A DNA stretch of 64,000 nucleotides from Unio delphinus (taxonomy: Eukaryota; Mollusca; Bivalvia; Unionida; Unionidae): positions 7,416,501 through 7,480,500 of the forward strand of contig JAQISU010000036.1 in the NCBI GenBank assembly GCA_029339505.1. The letters are read 5' to 3'. This document shows positions 25,105-37,255 of this stretch, piece after piece (within the stretch, counting starts at the first letter, position 1; every line of letters begins with the position of its first letter). The position numbers were made by a program, and so were the translations under genes. The notes below the pieces were generated by a model. It made no database searches. It had not been told where the DNA came from and saw nothing but the letters and a program-made list of their open reading frames with translations.

Positions 25105-25455
25105 AGTGATTAGGGAGAAAATAGGGACAATGGGACTTACCTATAAAATATTTCCATGGAACAACATTTATAGGGACGATGGGACTTATCAATAAACACC
25201 TCCATCGGACAGGAAAATATAGGGACAATAGAACTTATCATTAAATACCTCCATCGGACAGGAAAATATAGGGACAATGGGACCTATCATTAAATACCTC
25301 CATCGGACAGGAAACTATAGGGACAATGAGACTTACCATAAAATACCCTGGGACGATATTGGGACAAGATTTATAGGGACAATGTGACCTACCATTAAAA
25401 TACCTCTATATGAAAAATGATAGGGACAATTGAACTTATCATTAATATAGGGACG
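25105..25455. repeat. 49-bp minisatellite unrelated to the 19-22 kb one, ~6-7 units
   Basis: Unit gggacaatgggacttatcat, then taaatacctccatcggacag, then gaaaatata. gggacaat at 25222 and 25271 gives a 49-bp period. Degenerate at both ends. Confidence 0.9.
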
Positions 25456-27164
25456 TTGGGAATGGAAAAGGTGAGGTGACGTCACGGTGTTGCACGTAGC
25501 GTTGCCATATAACTTTACTAGTTAACACAAAGTCTACAAAATAAAAGAGAGGTATCCTTTTCATCTTCTAACCAATGTTGTCTATAAGGGAAAAATTACC
25601 ACCCCCCACACACACACACGAAACAAAATTTAAAAACTTATGTTAGGTATAACATTTTGCCGATATATTATTTCCGGTCATTGATCTGAAACTATTACCA
25701 AGCATGTAAAAACGACATTTAGGATGAAAATTATGCGAAACATATTCAGGTGAACTTTCAACCATTACCAAGCGTGCAAACATGACATTTTTCATAAAAA
25801 ATATTTAGATTATATCTAGCCAAATAATGTCTTCAACCTTCAGTTTCAAGCAATTACCGACACTACAAATGGTTTAAGTGTTATAAAAGTAAATATATGA
25901 TAGCATGATAGCGTGTGATTTATTTGGGTGATAATTAGTAATCCTTCTATGCTGAGTAATGGGAAAAAGGAATGACTGTAGTACTGATATGAAATAATAC
26001 GGAAATATAGCACAATATTAGTCAGCATTTATCCGAGAGAACAAATAATCTTAAAATTTGAGTTAATTAATTATTGTAAAGTATTTTAGGTATTTACAAT
26101 ATTACTCAGTGCCAGGTATCCATACACTGTATACATTTATAATAATAATTTAAATAGATTTGAAATCAAGGTAATCTGGTATGTGTTGGTTACCCTTATA
26201 TAGGTCAGTGATTACAAACTTTATTCTGGACACACCGATTGAATTTTCAATAAGTCATAGAGTCCACATGATAAGAATAGCAATATAACTTGGAATGACT
26301 GATATTTTATCTATACTATTACAATATGTGCATCCTTTCCAATATGATGAAGTGATGTTAATTGATAATGCTAATAAAAAGTATTCCTTCATCTGTTATA
26401 CAAGACACCTTGCTAGTCAATACGTTCGATCATGAAATGAAAACCATATTTGGTTTGCTACAAATTAATACCGGATATATTTTTCTAGCTGAGTATAGCC
26501 TCGTATTTAGTCAATTAGTCGTGGGAAACTCTAAAACGGTCTGCTTATTTCAAACTTTAAAAGAGTCTACTTAAATCTAACCGTGTTCGATATATACCAC
26601 GATTCGACGCCTATCCTTTTCGAATACAGGTCCGTATCCGACATATGCTACTATCCTTCATGACACAAGTCTCGTTAAATCAAAATGGAAAAATGAAAAC
26701 AAAACAAACATTCAAAAGTGCAGGAAAAATAACAACGCTATGATATTGACCCATAACATCACCACGTAAACATTGCCTCAAATATGCCGCAGTGACTTTA
26801 TAAAAGTGTGTTTGGAAAAGATTTTAAAAAAGAAAGAAATTAAAATATATTTCAGGATGATGAGAAGAATTTGTTAACATTGTCATACAGTGTGATTTGA
26901 CAGAGATTTGAACTGTTGACGTTTATATGAACCCAATCATTATTGTGTATAATGAACTGAATACTAGTTTAATGTAGACTATGATTAAAATTAAAACTAT
27001 TTTTTTGCAACCATTATGTGTTAACCTTGACATGCTTATTATCAACATTATAATTTTGTAATACAATTACATATAAAGATAGGATAGTTATAAGAAAAAT
27101 CATATACTCTGAATAATTAGATCTTGTCGATAAATACTTATAAATGTAGGTTGGTCGAACCAAT
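25456..27164. other. Non-coding stretch, nothing recognised
   Basis: A short CA run lies near 25606. Two similar segments (aaactattaccaagcatgtaaaaacgacattt at 25689 and aaccattaccaagcgtgcaaacatgacattt at 25759) indicate a small local duplication. No coding evidence. Confidence 0.5.
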
Positions 27165-27215
27165 TATGCGTTGATTGATAAAACAATGCACGTAGTGTAA
27201 ATAACACCATATAGC

Positions 27216-27221
27216 TTTATT
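27216..27221 (-). promoter_or_regulatory. Poly(A) signal AATAAA overlapping the stop codon
   Basis: Minus strand reads CTT TAA ATAAAG, so AATAAA starts within the stop codon of the exon at 27221-27646. This supports a genuine 3' terminal exon with a very short 3' UTR, though the hexamer is common by chance in such AT-rich DNA. Confidence 0.4.
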
Positions 27222-27646
27222 TAAAGACCAGGCGTACGCCAAATCTTACAGTTTAATAACGGTATGTAGTCTTGTCTTCTAACGATTTCCTTTAAAATCT
27301 GAAAAAATGTAAGACAAATCAATATGTTAACTTGTTTCCAGAATGAAAGTCGTATTATCTTCATGTCACTGTTATTGAAGCTCATCGCAAAATGATTTAT
27401 ATTTTTTGATTTTAACAAATCTGATTGCAGACATTCACAAGGCTCTAATAAACGTGATTTAGACACATTTCTTAATATACAGATCTTTCCATGGTTTAAT
27501 TGGCAGATAACTCCCACTATGGAGACGTTGTATGCCTGCTTTCCAGGCCACCCTGTCTTCTTCCCACATCCTTCACAATCCAGAATAGATCCACTCCCAA
27601 TGAAGAGATACTCATCGGAGAATGGTCGCTCTAAACGTTTTGTGAT
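27221..27646 (-). CDS. 147-bp repeated exon, copy A, continuing to a stop (unidentified protein)
   Basis: Best-preserved member of the family. After acceptor-like ctattgtttgtag the minus strand is open for 141 codons to a TAA at 27221-27223. It starts ITKRLERPFSDEYLFIGS, has ILDCEGCGKKTGWPGKQAY and then VSIVGVICQLNHGKICIL, and ends NCKIWRTPGL. A ttacattttttcag just before ILKEIVRRQDY looks like a second acceptor, and the 33 bp before it begin with gttaac, so the last part may be a separate exon joined across a very short or cryptic intron. C-x2-C plus further Cys suggest a disulphide-rich or zinc-binding extracellular or nuclear module. No family recognised. Three other copies of the first 49 codons lie at 12.5, 13.7 and 17.2 kb. 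Confidence 0.55.
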   Translation of the reverse strand: MTKRLERPFSDEYLFIGSGSILDCEGCGKKTGWPGKQAYNVSIVGVICQLNHGKICILRNVSKSRLLEPCECLQSDLLKSKNINHFAMSFNNSDMKIIRLSFWKQVNILICLTFFQILKEIVRRQDYIPLLNCKIWRTPGL

Positions 27647-27816
27647 CTACAAACAATAGCATGTTAAATATGGATAAAATCATAAAATTCTACCTCGCAC
27701 AAGTAACATTCACGTATGCATACTAATGCGGGAGTTACAACCCATCACGAAAGTGGATATACTTTGTTAATCTCCGTATGTGTCCATCCTTCTCAACGCT
27801 TAATAACTTATTCAGC

Positions 27817-27820
<4 letters not shown>
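27647..27820. other. Macro-repeat block upstream (minus) of exon copy A
   Basis: Contains catactaatgcgggagtta, cacgaaagtggatatactttg and ctccgtatgtgtccatc, matching the other three copies. Confidence 0.7.

Positions 27821-27821
<1 letters not shown>

Positions 27822-27889
<68 letters not shown>
27822..27889. repeat. (TA)n tract
   Basis: Fourth TA tract in the same macro-repeat position, after ttattcagcttaat. Confidence 0.95.
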
Positions 27890-27892
<3 letters not shown>

Positions 27893-28260
27893 TTAACTAT
27901 TCTAGCTGTACGTTGAAACAAAATCTTTTATAAAAAGAAAACTCCGTATTACATAACGGAGAAAACACCGTATTACGACCGATTATAATTTGACATTTGG
28001 TTTGTATCGTGTACTAGATAACGAATACTTCTTATGTCAAGTGAAGTAATTCATGATTTATATGTATGACATATTTTAAATCACATTGCCAATCTTATTT
28101 CCAATATTCATTTCTTTTTAAAAACCTGATTAGATTGTATATTATAATATTGTGTATTGTATATTTGTCTACTATGCTATCATTTTGTATTCCATAATTG
28201 TTCCTCATCAATGTATTTAAAAGCAATTTATTTTATTTTTTGAGTCTCTTAAGTACAAAA
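27890..28260. other. Macro-repeat tail block, copy at 28 kb
   Basis: gtacgttgaaacaaaatc, tttggtttgtatcgtgtactag and cttatgtcaagtgaagtaatt match 14147-14504. It is not followed by an RT fragment here. Confidence 0.7.
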
Positions 28261-29802
28261 ATGAGCTAACCCAATTAGAGAAACCGTCTGGTTTTGTTAG
28301 AGGTTTCGGTTCGGCGATAGTACGCTTGTATATTTCATTTTCGTAAGAAGCTTTATGTTTTATAAATAGACCGTCCAGTACGTGATCTGTTCACCCTCTC
28401 TGATTGTCGATAAGATTGACACTTTCATTGATGTGTACGAGATTTCAAGATCGCATGCAATAAGACGCTTAGCTCCATTGTCTTTCGTGGCTGTCGGTGC
28501 TTGGATTTACTTCATTCAGCGAGTACGCATAAACAAAAATACGTCATCAACAACACAACATAACAATCTTATAAACAGCACGAAAAGTCATGTTCTGTCA
28601 AAAACGCGACAAAGTTAGTGTACCTTATTACCAATGTTGTTTGCGACGATGATTATATTGATAGTTTGTGATGTTCATGGCATATTCATGAAAAACGAGG
28701 CAATCTTAGCAAAGATGGAATCACATCACAATTATTATTTCCAGTTCAGTACGAATGTAGTTCTAGTCTATTTTTAGAACAATTTTTTCCTCTCTCATTT
28801 TGGTGGTGATAAAAGAGTTTTATTGATGCAATTTTGGTAGGGATTTAAAGGTAATTGTTTATTTTTGAGACTATGAGCTGTGAGAGTTGTTGTCAGTGTG
28901 TAATTTGGCGACAGTGCACATGGAGTAATAAGGCCTTGGTGATGATCTCGAAGTGAAATCTGTGTTCTGTGTACATGCTGTTTTGTTTACAGTGCAGCCG
29001 CTCAAAAAATGCCGGTAAACCCCTGACAAGAACTTCACCGAGAAGTCATCGTTGGAAGTATTTTAGATTAACATATGATTTGTATTGATTGTCCCACAGT
29101 TTAAAGGTCAGTACTGAGAAATATATGTATATAATATATAGTAAAATTAATTGTGGTGTATGTCCAGTTGGCTACGGATGATAAATAGTGTAACCGATTA
29201 TCGCGTCTCTTTCAAATAAGAGTTCACTTCGCAGCCCAAGGGAGGTAACTGCTAATAGTATGATGTTTATGAGCAGCTGTCTACAAAGTCAACCATAACA
29301 GCTGCGAGGTTGATATCTTTCATACTTTTACCAAATAATTTTACATAAAAGCAAATAAATTCATTATACGTAAGTTCACCTTGTTGTACGGAATGTTGGC
29401 TTTCGGCCATGTGTATGTGTTTCAAGACTGTAATACCATTTTCTTACAGCCCGCTAGCAAACATGTAACTAAGTATATAGCTGGCAATCAACATATTTCG
29501 TTACTTAATTGAATATAGAATAAAAGAATACTGAAATAAACTAATTTATAAAGAAGATAATTTTCTGTAACCTGTAACCGTGTATCGCTTTTAGACCAAA
29601 TCAAATTGTCTGGAGCAGTGTTTACTTTTTGGACCAATTGTTAATGTTATTATCGGTTTGTATCTGTTATTTACAAATAAAAGTTTAACCACGTAGTTTG
29701 GTGAATGTGTATTACAGAATCAAATATAATGCTCATTCAAAAGTATATAATGTTCTCATATATAGTGAATATCATAATAGATACTAGTCATAGGCAAGCT
29801 GA
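28261..29802. other. Non-coding stretch, nothing recognised
   Basis: A 78-codon + strand ORF at 28382-28618 has no recognisable motif. No repeats or splice-bounded coding seen. Confidence 0.45.
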
Positions 29803-29945
29803 TGGACAACAAGACACACCAACAAGACACTCCAAGACACACCAAGACACACGAATACAAAGCAAGACACACAAAGACACACCAACAAGACATACCAAGA
29901 CACACCAAGACACACAAAGACACACCAACAAGACCCAACAATGCA
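29803..29945. repeat. Imperfect AGACACACCA repeat
   Basis: Variants of aagacacaccaacaagacac repeated about ten times. It gives Thr/His/Gln-rich ORFs on + and Cys/Leu/Val-rich ORFs on the minus strand, both artefacts. Confidence 0.85.
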
Positions 29946-31774
29946 CACTAATAAACAATATTGACTGAGCTATTTAAAAAAAAATGAAGAATTAAGATGC
30001 TAGGTTTTAACCAATCACATTACTTTTAACCTTTAAGAGTGAAGTGATGTACATGTGTGTTCAATATTAGGATTATGATAAGGGCAACTAGATATTATCT
30101 AATTAGCAAGATTAATGCATGAAATTATTGTTTATAAAGAAAAGATTAATTGACGTTGAAGTGCAGTTTTAAATTATTGAAAGGCAAATTTCGATTCATA
30201 GCTCTCTTAAGCATATATACAATCCCTTGACCTCACGAAAGCGGAGGTTATTTGGGTCACAAGAAATTTGAAGTGAATTGTTTTTTACATCTTAATCTTT
30301 TAAATAATGCTTCTTCTGTTCGATCAATGGTTTTTTATTTTTGCATGACCAGGTACTACTTTTATATAGATAAAACAAACAATTACACGAATCGGATATT
30401 GTGTGATCCAGTAATTTCTAGAACACAAAGGTTAAAAGGAGATTAGTTTTTATATATTGACTTAAATTCAAAACCATAGTAACAAGTGTGTGTGTATGTG
30501 TGTTTTACATATTACTATCTACCTACCGTTTCTGGGAATTGTTCCTTAAAGATAACACAAATCTTAGGCGTAAGTTTGAGTTTGAGATTTAATGCGATCA
30601 GTCACACAGTTGATACTTACAGAGCGTTACGTTTAATTCGTGACCAAATAAAAACCAGTATCTCATCAGTTTGAACCAATCCTCTTTGATGCAGAAACAC
30701 TATTACGAGTGCGGGATAAATCAATAGATGATAAGGCAGAGTGTGCGAAATTCATATTTTCTTCAGTTTTCTTTTGGAGATTTTACAACCTATCTATCAA
30801 TAATATCCGATAGATTGAAAGTAGGCAATATAAGGAAATTATGGTAATGGTAAAATAGTTTCATATAATCTGTGAAAAATACAAAATATTTCAACTTTGT
30901 AATAAACTATGTCACCACTGTGCTTAGACTCGAATAAGCAGAAACATAGAAAGAGTGAAAACTAACATGCTTGTAAAACTTTAACAATAATTTATTAAGT
31001 ACAATTATTTTCATCAAATAAATAAACTTACAGTTTTAGAGAATCAAATCCAACATTAATCCAATATAGATTTCACAAAAGTAATCCACTAATGGAATTG
31101 TAAGAGTCCTGATAAATAAATGTTCTAATAGTTCCAGGTTCGAATCTTGACGATGTAATCCAAATGGCTGACAATGTCACGTGATGCAGTTCTTGTTTTG
31201 TTGTTGTTATCATCCAAATGAAAAATCAGAAACAAATGTCCTTTTCCGGATAATTATTCTTTCTTCAATGAATTGACACAAAGTCCAGAAAAAATAATTA
31301 AAATTAACACTCAAACATGAAGTACACAACTAATAACTTACAGCCCAAAGATTCCTACTAATGCTAGCTTCCAAAACACATCTATATATAACTGTTTTTT
31401 TCTGAAGTAAACAAGTGATCACGTGATTTTCTAGAAATTGATAGAAAGTCAGAGGAAGAGTCTACCTTCACCTAGTCACGTAATAATAAAATGATCCAGA
31501 AGAAAATAAGCCACGAATTACTAAAAATAAAATGTTGTCCTTGAAATTAACCAATAGTTTTAGAAGCTTGTTGACAATGTCCAAAGCAAGGTCAGGAATT
31601 AGATCAGCAAGCCAAGGTCAAAACTTGTTTACAATTAGAGTGTAGGTCAGCCTGAATTTACCAGAAAAAAATCCCCCAATAAAGCAACCATGAAAAATTT
31701 GGATTGAACAATTAAAAACAAATAAATAATTTAAATCCAATAGCCGTAACAACTGACTTTCTTCATTCTTTCAG
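29946..31774. other. Upstream region of the 31.8-kb pseudogene, nothing recognised
   Basis: No coding exon recognised. A non-coding first exon of the downstream gene might lie here, because the ATG exon begins at a splice acceptor. Confidence 0.4.
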
Positions 31775-31890
31775 GTGTGACAATGTCTCGTCATCACGTG
31801 ATAGCAATACTGCTGTTGGCACCGATTTGCCTAGGAAAATATTTCAGAGGCGGAATTATTACATAGATACCTACAGAACATCATCTACAG
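31775..31890 (+). pseudogene. Pseudogene exon 1: signal peptide and domain start, with TAG
   Basis: It follows a strong acceptor (cttcattctttcag) with ATG at 31783. The peptide MSRHHVIAILLLAPICLG is a textbook signal peptide, followed by KYFRGGIIT, a TAG at 31864-31866 (probably a former Trp TGG), then IPTEHHLQ to donor cag/gtatat at 31890. The exon ends in phase 0. The acceptor before the ATG implies an upstream 5'-UTR exon. Confidence 0.75.
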
Positions 31891-32327
31891 GTATATTATT
31901 TTGTGATAACGTACTGGAGACCACTTTTGGTTTGATAGATAGCTTCTTTTAGTCTCGTTAAACCATACGTGACATATTCAATTTAGGCTAACCTGAAATG
32001 ACGGACTCAACAAGGTATGAAGGTCAAAGGCTTAGCAAGTTAGCAAAATATTTAATAAAGGCACTGATTTGCTAATAGGATTATCGATGTCATTATTAGA
32101 TTAAGTGCTTGCACAATATTTTTATTGCTGCTTTTGTAATGGACCTACAGTTACAAGTTTTTGCTCTTAAAATGCATAACAAAAAAGAGTGAATAGAAAA
32201 GCTTTGTGGAAGTTAACAAATAATTTTGTTTTAAAAAACAAAGAACAAAAAAATAGAAAACTATGCTATCATATAACCTTTTCTGTAACGCTAAATAGCC
32301 TCACAGTGCTTGTGTGCCGTGAAACCG

Positions 32328-32414
<87 letters not shown>
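32328..32414. repeat. (CAAT)n microsatellite in intron 1
   Basis: About 21 uninterrupted tcaa units, giving a (INQS)n ORF artefact. Confidence 0.97.
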
Positions 32415-32416
<2 letters not shown>

Positions 32417-32751
32417 TTTCAAACATCATCAAAGTTGTTTATTATGCAAGTTTATGCTCGTGTAACATCTACGTAATATGCTCTGTGGCTAACGTCCAGG
32501 TGGTACACGAGCTAATGGAAAGATCAAACTTAATTGGAAGACTTGATCTTTTAAATTAAAATTCAGAATAATATTCACATTATGTCAAATCTTCAAGTAT
32601 GTTTGTGTGATTTAAATACCCAAACTATTTGTGTATCACTTTCCATTTATTAATATTATTTGTGTGTTTGCGCGCGCGTGTGTCTGTGTGTGTGTGTGCG
32701 TTTGATTTGGATTTTAAATGTAGATTGAACAATGTTACCAAGTCATATTGA

Positions 32752-33025
32752 TACGATGTCTTTTGTTGTTGTTGCTGTTGTTGGGTGTAATGCCATTTTT
32801 CAGCACACGATACGCTATACAAAGCGGTCAGTATTATTAAAGGAGGAAGAACCCGGGAAAAAACCCCGGAAAGAACCACCGACCCACGAGAAGCTACTGG
32901 CAAGCTTTCTCACATAACTACATTTGCTAAATCTTAGACTCGAACCCACGCAGACAGAGGTGAGATGGCAGTGATCCGTAAGGTAGAGCGCTTTAGACCA
33001 CTCGGCCCCCCCCCCTACGATGACT
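32752..33025 (-). mobile_element. tRNA-derived SINE, minus strand, with near-perfect TSD
   Basis: Minus strand: ggccgagtggtctaaagcgc (box A) and gtgggttcgagtct (box B), then the shared body ending gtgctgaaaaatggcattaca and a (CAA)n-like tail. Flanks tacgatgtct (32752-32761) and tacgatgact (33016-33025) match at 9 of 10 positions, a plausible target-site duplication. Box B matches the tRNA consensus better here than in the 3.6-kb copy. Inserted in intron 1 of the 31.8-38.0 kb pseudogene. Confidence 0.88.
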
Positions 33026-33113
33026 GCAGTTTGGCATTTTATAGTGATGTCTAGCAATAGGGCAACATGCCGCAGACATGTAGCATGATGTACCACACCC
33101 TATCACATTCTCC

Positions 33114-33118
<5 letters not shown>

Positions 33119-33183
<65 letters not shown>

Positions 33184-33860
33184 TAACTATAATGAGGACT
33201 TCGTATAGCGCCTAATCTTTAGAACCCCTAAGCGCTGCTTCACAACATCTATAATGATATGACTACACTAGAGAAAAACAAAAAACAAAGACTACGGAAT
33301 TGAAAAACATAAAAACATGCTGAAGACATAAGATACGAAACATTTTTATGTCTCTCAGTTTGTTCATGCAGTCGATAAAGGTGAGTTTTAAGAGCACTCT
33401 TAAATGGGACCACTGTGCCTTTGTGTCTAATTTCAATAGGCAATTCGTTCCACATCGCCAGGACATGGTATGAAAAAGGAACGTTGTCCATTTGACTTCG
33501 TCTTCATAGTGGGAACAAATAGTATACGATTGTAAGAGAGACTGGAATCTGTCAGTGAAGCATACCACAGAGAATAATTTGATAGCCAGTGTAGGGTACA
33601 GAGCAGTGGTGAGGTGTGCTCTGATCGAAGTACTCTAAAGATGATCCGAACACCTGTGTTTTGAACTTTGTGAGAGAGAATTTAGTCACAATATTCCAGT
33701 CTTGAAAGTACTAATGAACACACAAATATTTTAGTGGCATCGACTGAAAGATATTTGCGAATGGAACTGATGCGTCTCAGTTCAAGATATGCACAAGGCT
33801 GACCACTCCTAACATTAACCTCGAAATGATAAGCACCTAGAAAGACAACTGATAGTATCA
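33119..33860 (-). mobile_element. 5'-truncated LINE 3' end with (TTA)n tail
   Basis: Minus strand reads FSYHVLAMWNELPIEIRH, then TVVPFKSALKTHLYRLHEQ. The (A)xxxWNxLPxxIR...FKxxLKTHL motif closes the RT ORF in many CR1/L2-like invertebrate LINEs. The 3' UTR (agcgcttaggggttc, ggcgctatacgaagtcctcatta) runs into a (TTA)n microsatellite at 33119-33180, the expected 3' tail of such elements. Upstream sequence to about 33860 matches the fragment at 38.6-39.0 kb. Frames are broken; inactive. Confidence 0.8.
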
Positions 33861-33988
33861 TTTGTATAAGTCTTTGATATGACTCGACCTGGGTTCGAAA
33901 CCACGATCTCCCAAAGCTCTAACACCCAGGACACTAGACATGTTTAGTTGTTCATTCGTTTTGCTTATCATGTATTGCTATTTGCACA

Positions 33989-33991
<3 letters not shown>

Positions 33992-34039
<48 letters not shown>

Positions 34040-34072
34040 GACAGAGAGAGAGAGAGAGAGGGAGAGAGAGAG
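33992..34072. repeat. (GA)n microsatellite
   Basis: GA run with a few gaca and ggga interruptions, in intron 1 of the pseudogene. Confidence 0.95.
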
Positions 34073-34756
34073 AACTTTCATATGATGTCATAGTATCTGC
34101 GTGTAAAATTAATAACATTTATCCCGATGCCTGTTATATGTCACATGACATTTCCTGTTTCTGTGCATATAAAATATTTGGTCACAAATTTTCGAAAATT
34201 TCGTTGCTGTATGTATAACATTTGATTCCTGCCTCCATGGGACTAACACTAAATGAGACAATTATGTTGATTTCCTTTTAGTTGTGTTATTCTCATAAAC
34301 ATCTACATGATTATTGGGTACATATTTAGACATATTGCGTGATTATCAAATGCCATCATGTACAACTTTAAACCAAAACTTAAAAAAATTAATGAACAAA
34401 AAACTGGAATGGATGGTCAAATGAAAACGAACTTTATGAAAAATTAAAATTAATAACCTGTCGCTTATTGTTAAATTCACCGTATACAAATGATTTAGTT
34501 ACTGCTAGAAGTTAACAATTAAACAACATTAATATTCGTTACCTTTCACACCGAAAACATATGGTGACAAAAATATAAAGTTATGTGTAATTCCATCTTG
34601 CATTTGTCGAGATGATTTATTAATTGACAGAAGGAAGAGAATATAAACATAGAAAAATAAAATTAATGGAAATAAATAAAGAAATAAACAACCAGAACAA
34701 CAATAACAACAACAACAAAACTAATATTAATAACAACAACTTCAGCAATAACACAA

Positions 34757-34758
34757 CA

Positions 34759-34850
<92 letters not shown>
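34757..34850. repeat. (TTA)n microsatellite abutting a splice acceptor
   Basis: tta/tat run with one tatcat variant. It ends at ttctcag, the acceptor of pseudogene exon 2, so the microsatellite takes the place of the polypyrimidine tract. It yields poly-Ile and poly-Asn ORF artefacts. Confidence 0.95.
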
Positions 34851-34852
<2 letters not shown>

Positions 34853-34856
34853 TCAG

Positions 34857-35095
34857 ATCGCGGTATCATACTGAGTGAGTTGGAGGAGATCTAGCCATTT
34901 ATGTGATGATAGAACCATTTCTTCCGGTCTGTTGAATTATGGTGAAGGAAACCTTGAATGTGCTTGAGGATGTACGGTGCCATCCATACGGATGGATTAC
35001 TACTGTACGGATTTCAGTATTTATGAGGACTGGACCACAGGGACAAGACTATTAAAATACAACTTGACAGCATCGTCTACTGAAATTATCTTCAG
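34857..35095 (+). pseudogene. Pseudogene exon 2, two in-frame TGA stops
   Basis: Phase-0 start after ttctcag: IAVSY, TGA (34872-34874), VSWRRSSHLCDDRTISSGL, LNYGEGNLECA, TGA (34965-34967), GCTVPSIRMDYYCTDFSIYE, DWTTGTRLLKYNLTASSTE, IIF, then donor ag/gtaaat at 35095 in phase 2. The first stop sits where the module normally has Arg (SYR-SWRRS), as expected from CGA to TGA. Cysteines and the CTDFS...EDW core are intact, so decay looks young. Confidence 0.78.
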
Positions 35096-35109
35096 GTAAA
35101 TCATTTTAA

Positions 35110-35345
35110 ATGTCATATCTTAGAAGACTAGATACAAATTTTAAGTACGCAGTAGGTCATTACTGTGTGAAGTCCTTAGAAGACCGGATACAAATTTTAA
35201 GTAATCAGCTGATCATTGCTGTGTGAAGTCATCAACAGACAAGATAGAAATTTTAATTAATCAGTTGGTCATTGCTATGTGAAGTCCTTAAAAGAGTGGA
35301 TACAAATTTTAAGTAATCAGTTGGTCATTTCTGTGTTAAGTCTTT
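35110..35345. repeat. ~57-bp minisatellite in intron 2, 4 units
   Basis: Unit tacaaattttaagtaatcag, then ttggtcattgctgtgtgaag, then tccttagaagaccgg, four imperfect copies starting directly after the exon 2 donor. Confidence 0.85.
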
Positions 35346-35954
35346 TCCTCTCGCTACACATGGGTCGTACAGTGTTAATACGTGTAGACATCATGAGAAG
35401 TTAGCCCACCAAATATTCCAGAGTCTTGTGTATACAATAGATAATATATACGAATATATTTTACTGACAGTGAGAATTTGGGGTTGACAAAATAGTTAGT
35501 TCACGTGGTATTGTAAAGTTGTAGCTTTAAATATACTATTTGCATATATAATTTACTTACAGTTCACAGATGAGGTACACAAAGCATTCTCAAATTGTTG
35601 TATAAAATAGGCAATACAAAAGCAAAGTCTACTTTCAAACAAAAATATGCACTATGTTCGTGACGTCAATATTAATTTATGTTAAGACTATAAGACTTGT
35701 CTGTTTGGTATTGAATATTATATTTAACATATAAATATTTTAGACAGACAATACAAAAGGACAAGTCACCTTTCCAATAATTATAAGGCTGTAGTTTTGT
35801 GATGTTACGATCATCGCATGTATTTAATATTTAAATTATTTATAGTCTATATTACATCTTTTTGGTACTTTGAATATTATTATATTTAACAGATAATCGT
35901 TGTATATTTGACCTTCACTGCTTTCATTTATTATAGAAACTAAGCTTATTATTT

Positions 35955-36115
35955 GATATTTATTGATTTCCATAATTTAAGTGTAATTAAAAATTTATCT
36001 CTTATTTGATTTGAATGATGTCCGTAATTTAAGCGTATTAAAAACTTATCGCTATATGATTTTTAATGATGTCCGTAATTTAAGTTTAATTAAAAACTAA
36101 TCGCTTATTTTGAAT
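35955..36115. repeat. ~55-bp repeat in intron 2, 3 units
   Basis: Unit gatgtccgtaatttaagtgt, then aattaaaaacttatcgctta, three imperfect copies, just before exon 3. Confidence 0.8.
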
Positions 36116-36149
36116 TCTTTAATATTAATTTTAAATGTCTTATGTACAG

Positions 36150-36328
36150 ATACAAAAGCTGTTGCTGGATAGGTCTTCAAACGCCTGGGCTTGGTTATTG
36201 GGCTCTAAAAGCAAAAGCAAGTGTGACCAAGAGAACTGATACGGGAAAAATTAATTCATCTCCTACAACAAGTGTGTCTCCTATCGTCCGTGTCCCTCAA
36301 GGGTGTAGTGCCACAATAAATCTTCTAG
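36150..36328 (+). pseudogene. Pseudogene exon 3, intact frame
   Basis: After tatgtacag the exon completes the split Arg codon from exon 2 and reads YKSCCWIGLQTPGLGYWALK, then TDTGKINSSPTTSVSPIVRV, PQGCSATINLL, to a perfect donor ag/gtaagat at 36328 (phase 1). No stop. The NSSP-TT-xSPIVR-xxGC core is the most recognisable part of the whole gene. Confidence 0.82.
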
Positions 36329-36365
36329 GTAAGATGTTTCAGACTTAATGGACCAGTAAACGAGG

Positions 36366-36440
<75 letters not shown>
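36366..36440. repeat. (TA)n microsatellite in intron 3
   Basis: About 75 bp of TA starting 37 bp after the exon 3 donor. Confidence 0.95.
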
Positions 36441-36447
<7 letters not shown>

Positions 36448-36595
36448 CACCTTTTTGCTACAGTTAGTTAAAAGCGAGGGAATACATGTCGATGGATTTA
36501 GGTTCTGAAACATATTGTAAAAAATGACTACAGTGTTTACTCTTACTGATATGCATTGATCAAGTTAATTAATATTTTCTTTTCTTCTTCGTTTC

Positions 36596-36922
36596 ACAAT
36601 CAACACAACAGTCTTATTCAAAATCTTAATACTTACACTAAAGAAATAACAATCAACACAATAGTCTTATTCAAAGTCTTAATACTTACACTAAAGAAAT
36701 AACAATCAACACAATAGTCTTATTCAAAATCTTAATACTTACATTAAAGAAATAACAATCAACACAATAGTCTTATTCAAAATCTTAATACTTACACTAA
36801 AGAAATAACAATCAACACAATAGTCTTAATCAAAATCTTAATACTTACACTAAGGAAATAACAATCAACATAATAGTCTTATTCAAAATCTTAATACTTA
36901 CACTAAGGAAATAACAATCAAC
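36596..36922. repeat. 53-bp minisatellite in intron 3, ~6 units
   Basis: Unit caatcaacacaatagtctta, then ttcaaaatcttaatacttac, then actaaagaaataa. Copies are nearly identical. Confidence 0.93.
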
Positions 36923-37255
36923 ATCATCATGAGATTTAGTAGTTGTATTTGTAGCAGTAGTAGTAGTAGCATACATAAGAAATACAATCCAATAATTGCT
37001 ATAAAAATGAATAACCGCACCTGCGTTGCATCTTGTATAACATAATGACAATAAATCATTTGTTTTGTTAAAATTGTATTTGTCTTATTTATTATGACTT
37101 AGTACTCTATGTGCGAGGATTCAGCTCAGCTCAGAAAAAAACATTAAGTTGATTTTGAAGCATGTTTTCTTGAAATTCAAAACGGGAAATGATATAAGCC
37201 TGGATTCATAATTAAACCTAAGATAAGTTATTTATTGGACCCGGTTTTCTTATGG

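Noticed and set aside
28382..28618. 78-codon + strand ORF with a hydrophobic segment
   Set aside because: No splice context, no motif, and length within chance expectation for this sequence.
34624..34878. Poly-Ile / poly-Asn ORFs
   Set aside because: Produced by the (TTA)n microsatellite just before the pseudogene exon 2.
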